Below are positions 33,486 to 45,910 of a stretch of 64,000 nucleotides of DNA, piece after piece. Numbering within the stretch: the stretch's first letter is position 1; every line of letters starts with the position of its first letter. The position numbers and the translations under genes were made by a program. The DNA is from Sequoia sempervirens. Its lineage: Eukaryota > Streptophyta > Pinopsida > Cupressales > Cupressaceae. Under the pieces are notes generated by a model. That model ran no database searches and was not told the DNA's origin. It worked only from the letters and a program-made list of their open reading frames with translations. The stretch is taken from NCBI GenBank assembly GCA_007258455.2, contig VDFB02275664.1, forward strand, positions 124,001 through 188,000, read 5' to 3'.

Positions 33486-34305
33486 TATGGGCACCCATGC
33501 TCATTTATTTCTCATTGTTGACCTTTCTGATGGATCCATGCCCTAATCATGATTTTCATGAGATGGTTGCATCCTTTCACGCACAACCTTCTTTGTGAAC
33601 CCTAGTTATTTTTAGGGTTTAGTTTGTGGTTCTAAGTTATGCCTGATCTATAAAGGTAAGAAATGTATTCATTTTAAGGGTTTTTCCTCTGGCTCCTCTA
33701 GGGTTTTTCTTTAGCAAACATTGTTTTTGCATCTATATGATTGTAAAGATTGGCTATATGCCTTTACATTAATGAAGTTGATCACTATTTTTGGTTCTCT
33801 CCTTTTTTATGTATGATTAATCTTTCATTATCTTCATTTTTGAGTGTTGTTATCTTTTTTCATGCTTATATGCTGAGTTATTTTGTTTATAGTTGTTGTT
33901 TTGAGAATCTTCTTTCCTTCCAACACCTTTTCAAACCCTAACCTCCATGTTTGCCTTTGAGAATCTCCAAACAAAGAATTGTGTGAGTCATTTGATCCTC
34001 TTATTTGATGTACTAAGCAATCTTAGCTGGGAAGAAACAACTTTCCATCTTGGTGTACCACCTCTTATTTTCCTTTCATGTTTTCTTTCTCCTCCTTTTC
34101 CTTGTGAGTTGTTACAATAAGATAGTGGTAGGTTTTCATGTGTTGGGTTGGACCAACACATTACATTTGGATTGAAAGAGGAATTTTTCCTTCTCCAGAG
34201 ATTGAACCTCATAAGCGCAAAGGACCCACAACTTGAGGTTATTTCCATTGTGTCATTGGAATGTTGAACTTCATGTTCAACAGGGTACAATTTCATGTGA
34301 CAACA
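33486..34305 (+). repeat. 5' LTR of element C, part 2
   Basis: The C LTR resumes after element A and aligns with 38164-38984. It ends CATGTGACAACA, forming the inverted terminal pair with TGTTGACA at 25407. It contains TTTAGGG / AAACCCTA telo-box-like motifs near 33610, 33690 and 33925. Open frames at 33750-33941 and 33988-34296 are not conserved in the partner. Confidence 0.87.
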
Positions 34306-34914
34306 ATTTTTGGCACGCCCGGTGGGACTACTTTCTCTTCGTTGAAGAATTTGGTGTTTTCTTCAACACATCTTTCCTTTTGAGGCATATCTTCAAGAAT
34401 CGTGGCAAATCTGAGATAAATCTATTGGTTCAAGCAATGATGGTTTTACTTCATCCCATTTAGGAAGTGGCTCCTTCTTTAACATCTCTACCTTTGGAGG
34501 CGTTCTTCAAGCACCTAGCGACTTTGCAACATCATTTGGGTGACTCTATTGGTAATGTACCCAAAAAATTTGGTTGGGCAGTCCTCTACTTACCTTTTAA
34601 ATTTTCAAAGTGTTTCTTATTCTTACCATGAATAAATATGTAAAGTTTTAATGGAAACCACTTGTGTATTCCCCCATTTCATGAATATGCCAACTTTGCA
34701 CCTCCCAATTAGCCATATTAGGATAGTTATACCCACCATTTCACTTCACATAACCTTGTTGTTGTGGGTTCTCAATCTTATCAAGTTACTTACCACCCAT
34801 CCCCCTACTTAGTCTTCTTGGATACCTACATATTCCTATCAGCAACCGCAAGAGACTCGTCATTTTGAAAATCAACCTTGTTTCTCTCCATGCTAGCCTG
34901 AAAGTTTTGGTAGT

Positions 34915-35680
34915 ATGAGTACAAGTGAAATTACAAGTATAGTGCTATATTTGAATAGGTGGCTAGATGATATTCAAAGACAACAAGAGTTTTACCTACA
35001 ACAAGAGGAGTGGGCTAATCAAGCCTATCAAGGGAAAAAAGATGATCTTGTCCATCAAGCACACTATCGTCAACAACAAAAGATAGAAGATCAATGGAAG
35101 TATGAGCAGCAGTTGAAGACACAAAGAAGGAAACAAGAGGATTGTAAAGCAAGGGATGTTGCTGCTAGGCAAGAGCAACTTAGACTTTCCCTTGCTCTAG
35201 CACAAATGCCTGAGACTCAGGCAACCCCTTGTGTGCCTAGTTTCAAACAAATAGCTCCATCAATTCCAAAATAGCCTACTAAAGAGGAGGTAAGAAAGCA
35301 TAGTTTCGTAAGTTTCGAGAACCCTAACAAACCTCTTGAAACTTATATTAGTCATCATTTTGTTCTAGAACAACCTATTGTGCAGGAGGTTTGCAAGCAC
35401 AAAGTTTTTAGTTTCAAGAATCCTAATCCACCTCTTGAAACTCATTTTCAACCTCCTGTGCCATCAAGTAGATCTTCTATGTTGGAGATCCCAAGTTTTG
35501 AGAGCCTCCATTCCTCACAAGAACCCCTATTGAGTAGCCCCTTCCATAACCCCAACAATATTTTTAATGGTTATCAAACCACTTTGATCCCTCTATTCCT
35601 ATTTTTCTTTGCAAAGTGGACCAATTGTATGGGATCCAAGTTGGTCATAGAAACAAAAGAAGGAAATATTTCGGGCTAAG
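34915..35680 (+). pseudogene. C: Gln/Glu-rich coiled-coil gag-like frame
   Basis: A 119-codon open frame starts with ATG at 34915 (MSTSEITSIVLYLNRWLDDI) and runs into long helical repeats of Gln, Glu, Lys and Arg (RQQEFYLQQEEWANQ, HYRQQQKIEDQWKYEQQ). It ends KQIAPSIPK at a TAG. Reading on in the same frame gives VSFENPNKPLETYISHHF and later FSFKNPNPPLETHFQPP, a repeated SF-N-P-PLET unit. A frame continues to 35679. I do not recognise the family. A structural gag-like role is inferred from its place after the primer site and its coiled-coil composition. Confidence 0.5.
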
Positions 35681-36660
35681 AGTGAAGAGGCTATTTTGAA
35701 GATCCTTCATGTGCTCTATACAATGAGTGTCTTGCTCTGCTACAAGAAATAATTGAAGATGACCATTTGCAACAACAAGACACTAAACAAGTAAAAAAAT
35801 TGATGTTGTAGAGGAATCAATCCTCTCATTTGATGTCCTCCCTTGTTTTATTGAAAACGATGAGGATAGATCGCATATACCTACATTAGCAGAAGCTTTT
35901 GAGTAGCTTGGTCCCATCTTGATGGATGAAGACAACTCCATGGTTTTGGAACAACAACAATAGACTTGTTTAGCCCCTGCCACAATGGAGAAAACTCCCC
36001 TGTCTATTGAGGTTTGTAGTTATGAGGTGGATGACCTCTTTTGGGATGAATTAATTTTTTGTTCAAGCTTTGATGTCAATATTTCACTCCTAAGAGAGGA
36101 GAAAAGAGGGAAGCAACATAAGAGTGAGGAAACAACAGAGGATGTAGCAACCATTACATGCCAAGAGTCTGATTTTGTTGCAACCACTTGCCAATAAGAA
36201 ATCAAAACAAAGAGACAATCTAAAGAATTCAGTTCTTCACTTGAAGTGTCTCAAAAATATAAGGTTTGTGTTGATGAAGTGTGCATCAATACAAGTATTT
36301 TAGTAATTATTGAAAAGCCACACATCTTCTAAGAGAGTGATGCTCCTGTTGCTCAATTTCATAGTATGCCTAAGCTTCAAAGCTTTTTCATTTGAGGTGC
36401 ATGAAGAAGAGATTCCTGGTGCAAATAAAAAAATAGGTTTTCCATATTTTGGATCACCATGTGAGCTGGAAACTTTTTATTTTGGTTTCAGTTCATGCAA
36501 TGAGGAGGTCAGAAGTGATGGAAATGGCCTATCCTTTTGTGAGGAGAGTTCTCTTCCCTCTACAAAATGTTTTCTTTTGTTTTTTGACCCATCTTTAGAA
36601 ATTTTTTCCCTTGTTGTTACATGTTCACTTGAGGCACTAGTATTAGAATAATTTGAAACT
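35681..36660 (+). pseudogene. C: degenerate coding-like stretch of unknown function
   Basis: Short open pieces in changing frames (35985-36197, 36310-36651) contain acidic and Ser/Cys/Phe-rich peptide, for example EEIPGANKKIGFPYFGSPCE. Many stops separate them. No motif is recognisable. It may be the remainder of the C gag-like gene. Confidence 0.3.
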
Positions 36661-37112
36661 TGCATCATATGGTTCCCCTGTAATGGAAAAGCTTATAGTG
36701 AAGTGATCTTTCACCTTGCAAGCATTTTGTACAGTTCTATGCATGTTGGCAGTGGTTTTCGGTGGTTGTAGCTGGGTGAGGTTTGCAACTACGGTTTAAG
36801 GGAGATTAGATCCTTCAAAAGGTTCATCTTTGATAGAGGCAAATTTCCATTTTTTCTTCCTATTAGTTTCATGTACATATTGTAGTTTTTTTACTTTCCA
36901 TGAATTTCTCTTGCACATCCTGCATTCTCCTTAAGGGAATGTATGTTCCTAGTTTCATGCTTTTCTCTAAGTGTAGCCTGCACATGTTTTTTTTTACACC
37001 TTGGGAGGTCTAGCTATTGAATTTTTACCCTCATGACTTTGTGCCCAATGGACTGATAAGGCCTTTGGATCCCATTATTAGTAGGAAATCATCTTGCAAA
37101 AATCACTATAAA

Positions 37113-38984
37113 TATTGACATTTCATGCCACCCTTAGATGATCCATCATTGATAACCAATCTAAGAGATCCTACATCGACCATCTTGCATGAATTCTTCT
37201 TGAAGGGTCCTAAAATTGGCTAACACCAATTGTTTTTGGCTTTCAGGCTTTCGCTTACCTCTCTACTCACATGGCTTCTTCATCGCTCTCACTCCTCTTC
37301 CTTCCATTTCCCCCTAAGCATTTCGGGTTTCAGCCATTGACCTTACCCTTTAACCCTTTCATTTCCTCTTGGTAAGAAAAAAGCCCTACATCTGATCACT
37401 AAAGTCCCAAGAGGCTTTTCAAGATTTGTCTAAGTCTTGATTTGTTGGACTTCGGGGTTAGATCTTACCTCTTATCGCTTTCCATATTTTCATTGTAGGA
37501 AGTAGAGCTTCCTCTCAACCCCCAATCCCTGAAACATCTTCGACCTTTCAGGCATCATACTTTCATCTTTTTCCTTTCTTCCTTTTCACTTTCACTCCTT
37601 CATTTGAAAATTTTACTAAGTGTTGGGTTTTTGAACTTTGGGCCTCGGCCTTATCCTTTACCTCTTACCTTTCTTGACAAGAGGTAACTCTTCCCTTTGA
37701 CCCCTGATGGCTCCTTTCAAACTTTGACCTTCAATATTTCCTTTTATCCTTTTCGTCTCTACGATAAGGCATAATCCTTCTTCTCAACCTTTGAAGCCCA
37801 AAAAGGGATATCCTTCAAAACTTCACAATTCGCTCCTTTGTCCTCCTCTCTTCTTTTCTTCTGGTATGTGGTATATGGTACTCTTGAAGTTGGATCTTCT
37901 ATGGTCTAATGCCAAGATTTGCATAAAGTATGAAGCACGCTTGATTCTCTATTCCCGATGAAGGTTCTCTTTTTTGTGGATTCAGACCATTTAATGCATA
38001 TAAAAGGTTTTCTTTTAGTCCCAACGCCCTGACCTTTCAGTAGATTTGATGTGTTTTATAGGTGATGCCATTAATGCTTGATCCAACTTCTAAGCAACCT
38101 ATTTCAATTTTTGGACTTCAAGGATGACATTTATTGCTCCTCCTAACTTCTACAAGTGGATCTTATGGCCGTCCATACTCATTTATTGCTCATTGTTGAC
38201 CTTTCTGATAGATCCATTCCCTAATCATGATTTTCAGGGGATGGCTCCATCCTTTCATGCACAACCTTCTTTGCTAGCCATAGTTAGGGTTAGGGTTCAG
38301 TTTGTGGTTCTAATTTATGCCTGATCTATAAAGGAAAGAAATGTATTCATTTCAAGGGTTCTTCCTTTGGATCCTCTGAGTTTTTTCTTTAATAGACACT
38401 ATTTTTTGTATCTCTGTGATTGTAAAGATTAGCTATATGCCTTTACATTAATGAATTTGATCATTGTTGTTGGTTCTCTCCTCTTTTATGTATGAGTAAT
38501 ATTTCATTACCTTCATGTTTGAGTGTTGTTATCTCTTTTCATGTTTATATGTTGAGTTATTTTGTTTATAGTTGTTTCTTTGAGATTCTTGTTTCCTTCC
38601 AACACTATTTCAAACCCTAACCTCAATATTTGCCTATGAGAATCACCAAACAAAGAATTGTTTGAGTCTTTTGATCCTCTTCTTTGATGTACTGAGCAAT
38701 CTTAGCTAAGAAAAAAAAACTTTTCATCTTGGTGTACCACCTCTCGTTTCCCTTTCATGCTTTCTTTCTCCCCTTTCTCCCTGCGAGTTGTTAGAATAGG
38801 ATAGTGGTAGGTTTTCATGTGTTGAGTTGGACCAACACATTGCACTTGGATAGAAAGAGGAAGCTATCCTTCTATAGAGATTCAGCATCATATGTGCAAA
38901 GGTCTCACAACTTGATGTTGTTTCCATTGTGTCATTGGAATGTTGAACTTGATGTTCAATAGGGTGCAATTTCATGTGACAACA
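37113..38984 (+). repeat. 3' LTR of element C (uninterrupted copy)
   Basis: This 1,872-bp block starts TATTGACATTTCATGCC (first TG mutated to TA) and ends CATGTGACAACA. It is collinear with 25407-26465 plus 33486-34305 and shows the empty site of element A at 38159-38163. TTAGGGTTAGGGTTC at about 38284 is a short telomere-like motif. Confidence 0.88.
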
Positions 38985-39183
38985 ATCACAAACACCTTCT
39001 CATCAACACCACACTAGATATTTCAACAATCTCCCCAACTGCAACACCAACAATCTCCCCATCTTCAACACCTACTCAACACTACACTAGAGGTTTACAT
39101 AGGTTGACATCAATGACAACACTAAAGAAAACATAGTGCAACAATCTCCCTGTTGACATTAATGACAACACAAATCTCCAAAA
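38985..39183 (-). repeat. 3' LTR of copia element B, piece right of C
   Basis: The piece matches 45260-45445, the outer end of the intact B LTR. It starts with the ATCAC copy of the C target duplication and continues CAAACACCTTCTCATCAACACC. It ends beside a polypurine tract (plus strand ATCTCCCCCTTTTT at 39184). Confidence 0.85.
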
Positions 39184-39741
39184 ATCTCCCCCTTTTTCAT
39201 TGATGGCAACACCAGCTTTGAAAAACCATCAAAAAAAGCAACTCTCCAATGGAAACACCAACTCACAAAAGCAATCCTGCATCAAGCAGTAAATAAGCAA
39301 CACTCTCCCTTGGATATTTCTTATATTTTAGGCTTCATTCTCCCCTTGTCTTTCTTAGAATTTTCTCTCTCCTTTTGATATCAATTCTTTTCTTTACTCT
39401 CTCCCTCAAATTTTTAAACTGTAGTCTCTCAATGTTTTTCTTTTCAAACTTCTCTCCCTTAGTTTTTCAAACTACACTCTCTCACCCTTTGACATCAATG
39501 GCAAAGGGAAACTACTTGCATAGTTCACTACAAGAAACACTTGCAAGCAACACTATTTCACTTTCTCTCCACTATTCTCTCTCCATTGTTCTCTCCCCCT
39601 TAAGGGTATAAGATATGCTCCCCCTGACTGCATCAACTAAAGACACCACTGCCTACCCCCCTTGAGTGGTAACCTTCATCAATCTAGGACCAAGAATGTA
39701 TCTTAAATTGCTCACCTAGACATATGCACCAACTTATGCAT

Positions 39742-40960
39742 CTAGTTGAAAGGAGGGGCAATAACCCCTATCTTTTTTAGGAGATACTCAAATGTATCTT
39801 TTGGAAGAGCCTTTATGAAAATATCTACTATTTGATCCTTTGTAGGAACATACTCCAGCTTCACTTCATTCTTTGTAACTTTCTCTCTTAGAAAGTGATA
39901 CCATATAGATATATGCTTTGTCCTTGAATGCATTACCAATTTTTTGAAATGTTGATAACACTTTTATTATACACAAGATAGAAATAGGTTTATCAGATGA
40001 TACTTTGATATCCTTCAATGTCTACTTCATCCACAACACCTTTGTGCAGCAAGATGCTACTACAATATATTTTTCCCTTGCAGTAGATAATAATACTAAA
40101 TCTTGCTTCTTACTCAACCAAGAAACCAGTCTGCTTCTAAGAAATAAAGCACCTCCACTTGTGCTTCTTCTATCATTTATGCAACCTACCCAATCTACTT
40201 TTGTATAAGCACTCAAAGAGAAATCAGTATCCCTAGGATACCACAAACCAAAGTTCGGAGTGTCCTTCAAATATTTGAATATCCTTTTTACTGTTGCCAC
40301 ATGTGATTCTCTAGGATCTTCTTGAAATATTTCTACAAGATAAACTACATGCATGATATTCGGTCTAGTAGAAATTAGATATAACGGTCTACCAATCAAT
40401 GATCTGTTATTTTTTCTATCTATTTTAGGAGATTCATCATTTTTTCTCAACTTACAACCAGTAACCATGTGAGTACATACTAGTTTAGAATCCTCCATTC
40501 CAAACTTCTTTAACATTTCCTTGACATACTTTGATTGTGAGATGAATATATCTTTCTCATATTGACTAATTTGTATCCCAAGGAAGAAATTCATCTCCCC
40601 AAACATAGACATCTCAAACTCATTTTGCATTTCCTCTATAAAATTCTTACACATTTCTTTATTTCCTCCAAAAATTATGTCATTAACATACACAACCACA
40701 ATTAGTATTTGATCTCTCTCTACCTTGAAGTAAAGATTACTCTCTACAATACACTTTTTGAATCTCTGCTACAATAGGTACTTATTCAATCTTTCATTCC
40801 AAGCTCTAGGAGCTTGTTTCAATCCATATAAATATTTTTTCAACTTACAGACCATATCAAAATCTTCTGACAACTGAAAACCTTATTTTTGTTCAATGTA
40901 TACCTCTTCTTCTAACTCACCATTCAAGAATGTAGACTTGAAATCCATCCGATACACCTT
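39742..40960 (-). pseudogene. B: reverse transcriptase end and RNase H
   Basis: A 225-codon frame (40022-40699) reads MVVYVNDIIFGGNKEMCKNF. The catalytic YVDD box is YVND (codon AAT at 40682-40684). FLGIQISQ, then AYTKVDWVGCINDRRSTSGG of RNase H, then the decayed KYIVVASC follow. The frame at 39742-39939 gives FLREKVTKNEVKLEYVPTKDQI, the polymerase C-terminus. The first RT part (about 40800-41000) is in pieces. Confidence 0.9.
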
Positions 40961-41850
40961 GAAATATTTATGTGCTACAAATGCCAAAAAAACAACCTAT
41001 TGGATTCTATTCTTACCACTGGAGAAAAAGTCTCTTCAAAAAAATTTCTTTCCACTTGTGAGTAGCCCTTACACACATGTTTAGCATTTTTTCTAACAAC
41101 TTTTCCATCCTCATTCAATTTTTTTTTAAAACCCATTTAGTTCCTATCACATTCTTGTTTGCTGGTCTTGAGACCAATTCACATGTCTGATTCTTCTCAA
41201 CTTGTCTCAATTCTTCTTCCATAGCTTTGAAACTCACATGTTTGCATGCTTCAATTACTATTTTAGGTTCTATCTCAGAAAGTAAACACAAGTTTACCCG
41301 TTCCTCTATCATAGCAACTCTTCTTTTTGTCAGCACACCTTTGCTCTTATCTCCAATGATTTGATCTTCAGAATCATTCTTCTGCACATACTTAGGAGTC
41401 TTAGGATTCCTTTCTCTTTCTCTTCTTCTTTCTCTTCTTCTTCTTCTTCTCTACAAGGGGGTTCATCAAATTCATATCCCTCTATTAGAACTGATCTGTA
41501 AAGAGATTCTTCATCTAATTTGACACTTGCACTTTCAACTCTCTTCTTCAACCTTTTGTTATAGCATATGAATTTCTTGCTCTTTGTAGAGCATCCAAGG
41601 AATATTCCTTCCTCAGATCTTGTATCAAAATTTCCTAAGTTTTCTTCATCTATTTTGATATAACACTTTCTTCCAAACACTCTAAAATATTTCATAGTAG
41701 GAGGTTTCCCATACCATACTTCATAGGGGGTCTTTGAACTATTCAATCTTGCTTGTCCTCTGTTAAGAACGTACACTATAGTATGAATTGCTTCTTTCCA
41801 ATAGTTTTTTGATAGATTTGCTTCCTTCATCATGGTTCTTGTTGCTTATT
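40961..41850 (-). pseudogene. B: integrase C-terminus and RT start
   Basis: The 167-codon frame 41330-41833 covers LSKNYWKEAIHTIVYVLNRG, FGRKCYIKIDEENLGNFDTR and EEGIFLGCSTKSKKFICYNK, then an acidic (EEEEEEKEEEKEK) linker. The 90-codon frame 41115-41387 gives KAMEEELRQVEKNQTCELVS and [11 protein letters not shown] of the RT start. These are typical copia polyprotein segments with frame breaks near 41330 and 41100. Confidence 0.88.
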
Positions 41851-42760
41851 GAACTGTCCTATTCTTCCTTTCCACAACTCCATTATGCTAAGGAGTCTTA
41901 GGAGCTGATAAACGTATCTTTATCCCATGATCTTCACAAAAGTTGTTAAACTCATTGGAGGTGAACTCACCACCTTTTTTAGACCTCAAACATTTGATAT
42001 TCAAATCCATTTCATTCTCAACCATAGACTTAAATGCTTTAAATTATTCTAGATATTTTTATTTTCTTTGAGAAATTCCACCCAAGTCATTCTAGAGTAA
42101 TCATCAATCAACAACATGAAATACCTATCACCTTGAGAGATTCATATTCTAGTAGGTCCACATAGGTCTATATGGACCAACTCCAAAGGTCCTCTGGTAG
42201 AATATTCCTTAGTTATTAACCTCTTCTTTGTTTGCTTTCTAAACTGACACTGCTTACAAATTACACTGATAGGCTTTGTAATATTTGGTAGATCTCTCAC
42301 AAAATCAGTAGAGTTGATCTTCACTAGGTTATCAAAATTGATGTGACCCATTCTTTTATTCCATAGCCAACTTTCATTTATTTGAGACATAAACCACTTA
42401 ACACAACCACCTTTAAGCTAATAAATATTTCCTTTTGTCCTTGTTCTAGCTGCAACCAATATTATGGAGCTTCCTTTTCTGATTTCACAACCATCATCTT
42501 GAAATACCAAATTGTATCCTCTGGTACACATGTATCCTACACTGAGAAGATTATGTCAGAGACCCTTGACATAAAGAAAATCATTTGTCTTATGCTTTCC
42601 ATCAAAACTAATTGAACCTTTTCTATATATCTTAGCAGATGTATCATCACCAAACATAACAAGACCAAAATCATACTTTTCAAGCTTAAAAAAATTACTC
42701 TTATCACTTGTCATATGATTTGAGCATCCACTATCATTCTCTTGAATGATAACCAGTCAA
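41851..42760 (-). pseudogene. B: integrase N-terminus, core and protease
   Basis: The frame 42142-42390 shows the integrase HHCC zone (LWNKRMGHINFDNLV, ICKQCQFRKQ) with the first His of the usual LWHKRMGH replaced by Asn. It then reads LELVHIDLCGPTRI with the first core Asp. The rest of the core (41880-42130) and the protease (about 42650-42740, around HMTSDKSNFF) are interrupted by stops and indels. Confidence 0.82.
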
Positions 42761-42879
42761 CATAGTTCTTTCAATATCATGACTTGTTTCCAGAGAAATT
42801 TCATTCATATATCTTTTAGGGTCAGTAGAATTAGTTCCAACATTTAAAGCCATAAGAAAGCATTCATCACTTCGATCAT

Positions 42880-43680
42880 CTAGATACTCTGATTCCTCAT
42901 CATCAGACACACCACTATCTTCTTTAGTTCATAATAACTCTTCTTGACAGATTTTCCTTTATGATTTTTATGTTTGTCATTTTCAACTTTGATTGGACAT
43001 TTAGAAGCATAGTGACCTATCCTTCCATAATTGAAAAACTTAAAGGGTAACTTACCTTGGTATTTACCAGTTCCCTTTTTCAATCTTCTTACAAAATTTC
43101 TTCCACCTCATTAAGATCATCTGGATCAGATTCATCATCTTTCTTGCTGACTTTAAAAGTAGTTTCTTTTCTTGAAGTATCTTGGTCAAACTCTCTTAAT
43201 TCAAAATAGTTAAAGCACCAAATCTTTGATCTCTAGAATACTGATCCAAATTTTGAGGTTCCTCAATAGCAAAAACTTTAGCACTATAAGCTTTAGGAAG
43301 AGTTCTTAATACCTTTTTCACAACTTTGATTTCCTCCAATTTTCCACCAAGACCATTGATGGCATTGACAATTTCATCCACTTGGAGCATGTAGCTTGCA
43401 ATATCTTCATCTTCTAACATCCTTAGGGTTTCAAATTTGGCTTTGAAATTCTGCATCTTTTCTTGCTTGACGTTATCATTTCCTTCATAAATGCTCTACA
43501 ACTTTTTCCAGATCTCTTTAGTAGTCTTAAGGCTTATCACCTTCACAAGTTTTGAATTAGAAAGCCCACTCAAGATGGCATTCCTTGATTTTCCATTATT
43601 CTCATAATCCCTAATCTCATCATCACTTGTCGAAGGAGTAGTAGACATAGTGTACTAGTTTCAATTGACTTCCAAACACC
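42880..43680 (-). pseudogene. B: gag with damaged zinc knuckle
   Basis: The frame 43196-43456 is the copia gag core (MQNFKAKFETLRMLEDEDIA, then IVNAINGLGGKLEEIKVVKK and VLRTLPKAYSAKVFAIEE). The knuckle at about 43005-43045 reads FFNYGRIGHYASKCP. Both leading Cys residues of CX2CX4HX4C are lost (now Phe and Tyr) while His and the last Cys remain. Confidence 0.88.
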
Positions 43681-43821
43681 AAATCCTTGTTAAACAAGAA
43701 AAGATTCCATCCCGTCTTTCCAAAAAGCATAGTTTGTTCCATTGAACAAAGGAACCTTGACACCATACCTATGTGCCATCTAGATCTACCTCAAGAAGTT
43801 AAGCTTCTTCCAAGGAACCAT

Positions 43822-43834
43822 GACTCTGATACCA
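43822..43834 (-). promoter_or_regulatory. Primer binding site of element B
   Basis: The minus strand reads TGGTATCAGAGTC next to the LTR. It matches the initiator-Met primer site over its first 11 bases. Confidence 0.9.
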
Positions 43835-43836
43835 AT

Positions 43837-45445
43837 TTTTAGACACACAAGAAGAATGAGAGGGGGTGAATTAGTTGTACATTAAAATCATCAAACCCTC
43901 ATAAATTCTTAAACCCTTATTAACTTTTAGATCCTTATTAAGCATCAATAGAAAGTAAACATATGAAACATCAACACAACAACACCATACACAAGAGAAC
44001 ACTAGATTTACATGGAAAACACTAATCAAGGAAAAACCACAATGAGGATTAACTCACATATATATGAATAACAACACCAAACACAATAGGCTCACTACTA
44101 GAGGGGCTCACTACCCAAAAGAGAAGAAAGGCCCACTGCCAAGGGCTCACTGCCCAAAGAAATCACTATCTAAAAGAATGAGGAATAAAAGAAGAATGTT
44201 ACAAGGAGGCTCACTACCTCAGAGCAATAGAAAGATCCACCATAACAACACCATCTACAACATTTGGCTCATTACCTCCAACAACTTCAGGTATACTGAC
44301 AATGTAGAAACCTTCTACTTAGTGCATTTGGTAGCCTTAGGAATTTAAGCTTGCACTCAAATCACCACACTTGATCACATTCATATATTTTCACAACACA
44401 CAACTCTACACACATATCCAAAAATTAATCTTGCTTATATATCCTCCGCGACCTTAAACAACCTTGTTTAGGTCATCCTAAATGAAATGCCTATACCTCG
44501 AACATGCAACCAACAAATAGGTCGGCAACAAGCACTTCTGCAATGGAAAGAAGTGAAGGAAAACCACAAAAAGGGCTAACTAGGACCCAAATATACACCA
44601 ACACACTTCACCACACTTCCAAAAACAATAAACAATTTCCCCAATTAATGCTAGCATGCCAGGTCAGCCAAACCTGCACTAACACTAATAAGGGACCACA
44701 TACATGCTTCTCCAAGTCTAAAAAAAACATGAGAACCACACAACAACACTCCAAAACAACTATGAGTATTCAACACCATCAGAATATTCAACAGTAGTGC
44801 CACAACCACCTATAACTGAGAATACCATCATCTTGTGCAACCAGTAACACTTCCATAGGCATACAACTCACTAACCAACCTTCCATTTAAACAACTAAAC
44901 ACACAAAAATCCAAGGAAAGGTAGGTACAAACAATATTAGTAGGTTCCCAGATCTGTAATATAATAAACCTTAATGTAGAGAAATACAGAGCAATTCCAT
45001 TTCTCCCAAACAACCTTCTTCACAATCTAACACATTTTGAAACACATCTTCCACTAGCACATGATCTAGAACTTGAAAATCTGGATATAACACCTTTGAA
45101 CACCTTTGATCATATCATCCAAACTAGACAAGAACATCTTCAACCATGAATAAATGTGAAGCACAACACAATTCACACAACTCTGTAACCTTGTACACTC
45201 TTTTATTCAATTTTTCTCAAAAGAACTTGGAAACCAAGTGAGACAGATACATCACCAACATCACAAACACCTTCTCATCAACACCAAACTAGAGATTACA
45301 ACAATATACCAATAATCTCCCCATCTTTAGCACCTACTCAACATTACATTAGAGGTTGACATAGGTTGACATCAATGACAACACTAAAGACAAAATAATG
45401 CTATAATATCTTTATTGACATCAATGACAACATAAATATCTAACA
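43837..45445 (-). repeat. 5' LTR of copia element B (intact copy)
   Basis: This 1,609-bp block runs from TTTTAGACACAC (TG mutated to TT) to ATATCTAACA. Its right part matches both surviving 3' LTR pieces (25300-25401 and 38985-39183) and shows in uninterrupted form the points where D (near 45156) and C (ATCAC at 45260) inserted. The first 1.3 kb has no counterpart here; the matching part must lie left of the window. Frames at 44064-44348 and 44504-44797 show Asn/Thr-rich low-complexity peptide and no known domain. Confidence 0.88.
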
Positions 45446-45910
45446 CATTTCTCCTTGGACCCCTTTATTCATATATATCCTAAATAATTATATCATTTGT
45501 GATTGAACATTATACATACTTTGAATTCTTATATCCTATTAAGCAATTTTTGAGAACTTATTTGATCCCCTTAAGACATCCTATTAGAACCCTTTAATAC
45601 ATCCTATTAGGACATAAATTATATTAACATTGACACTATTTTGGTATAGTATGTGATTATTATGACGAGTCATCCTAAATTCTAGTACTTAATTATAACA
45701 ATTGTGATTGAACATGAGACATACTTTGAATTATTTTATCCCCTTAAGAAAATTTTGATAACTTATTTGATCCCCTTAAGACATCCTATTAGAACCCCTT
45801 AGGAAATCCTATTAGGACATAAATTATATTAACATCGACACTATTTTGGAATAGTTATGACAATTCATTGTCATTGATATGATGAGTCATCCTAAATTCT
45901 AATACAATAG
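45446..45910. repeat. Tandem duplication, unit about 211-215 bp
   Basis: The block from GTGATTGAACAT to CACTATTTTGG.ATAG occurs at 45499-45649 and 45714-45854. The following ATGACGAGTCATCCTAAATTCTA-like segment also recurs (45661, about 45880). GATCCCCTTAAGACATCCTATTAG is present in both. No coding potential. It may be subterminal sequence of a transposon covering 45446-49790. Confidence 0.7.

Larger units (their letters stand above)
34306..37112 (+). mobile_element. Internal region of element C (no polymerase found)
   Basis: The 2.8 kb between the C LTRs begins with a primer-site-like TGGCACGCCCGGTGGGAC (34311-34328). It encodes a Gln/Glu-rich segment and then a long decayed coding-like stretch to about 36650. 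I find no protease, RT, RNase H or integrase motif in any frame, so C looks like a large non-autonomous LTR element. The last 450 bases show no coding and no clear polypurine tract. Confidence 0.7.
39184..43836 (-). mobile_element. Internal region of Ty1/copia element B
   Basis: The copia domain order gag, protease, integrase, RT, RNase H is found on the minus strand between the polypurine tract (39184-39197) and the primer site (43822-43834). Bases 39184-39740 are a 3' untranslated part holding several copies of a CTCCCCCTTTGACATCAATG-like block. B is the oldest recognisable layer, because its 3' LTR was the landing site for both D and C. Confidence 0.9.

Noticed and set aside
38276..38300. 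Interstitial telomere
   Set aside because: Only about two TTAGGG units, inside an LTR; too short for a telomeric relic and explained as an LTR motif.
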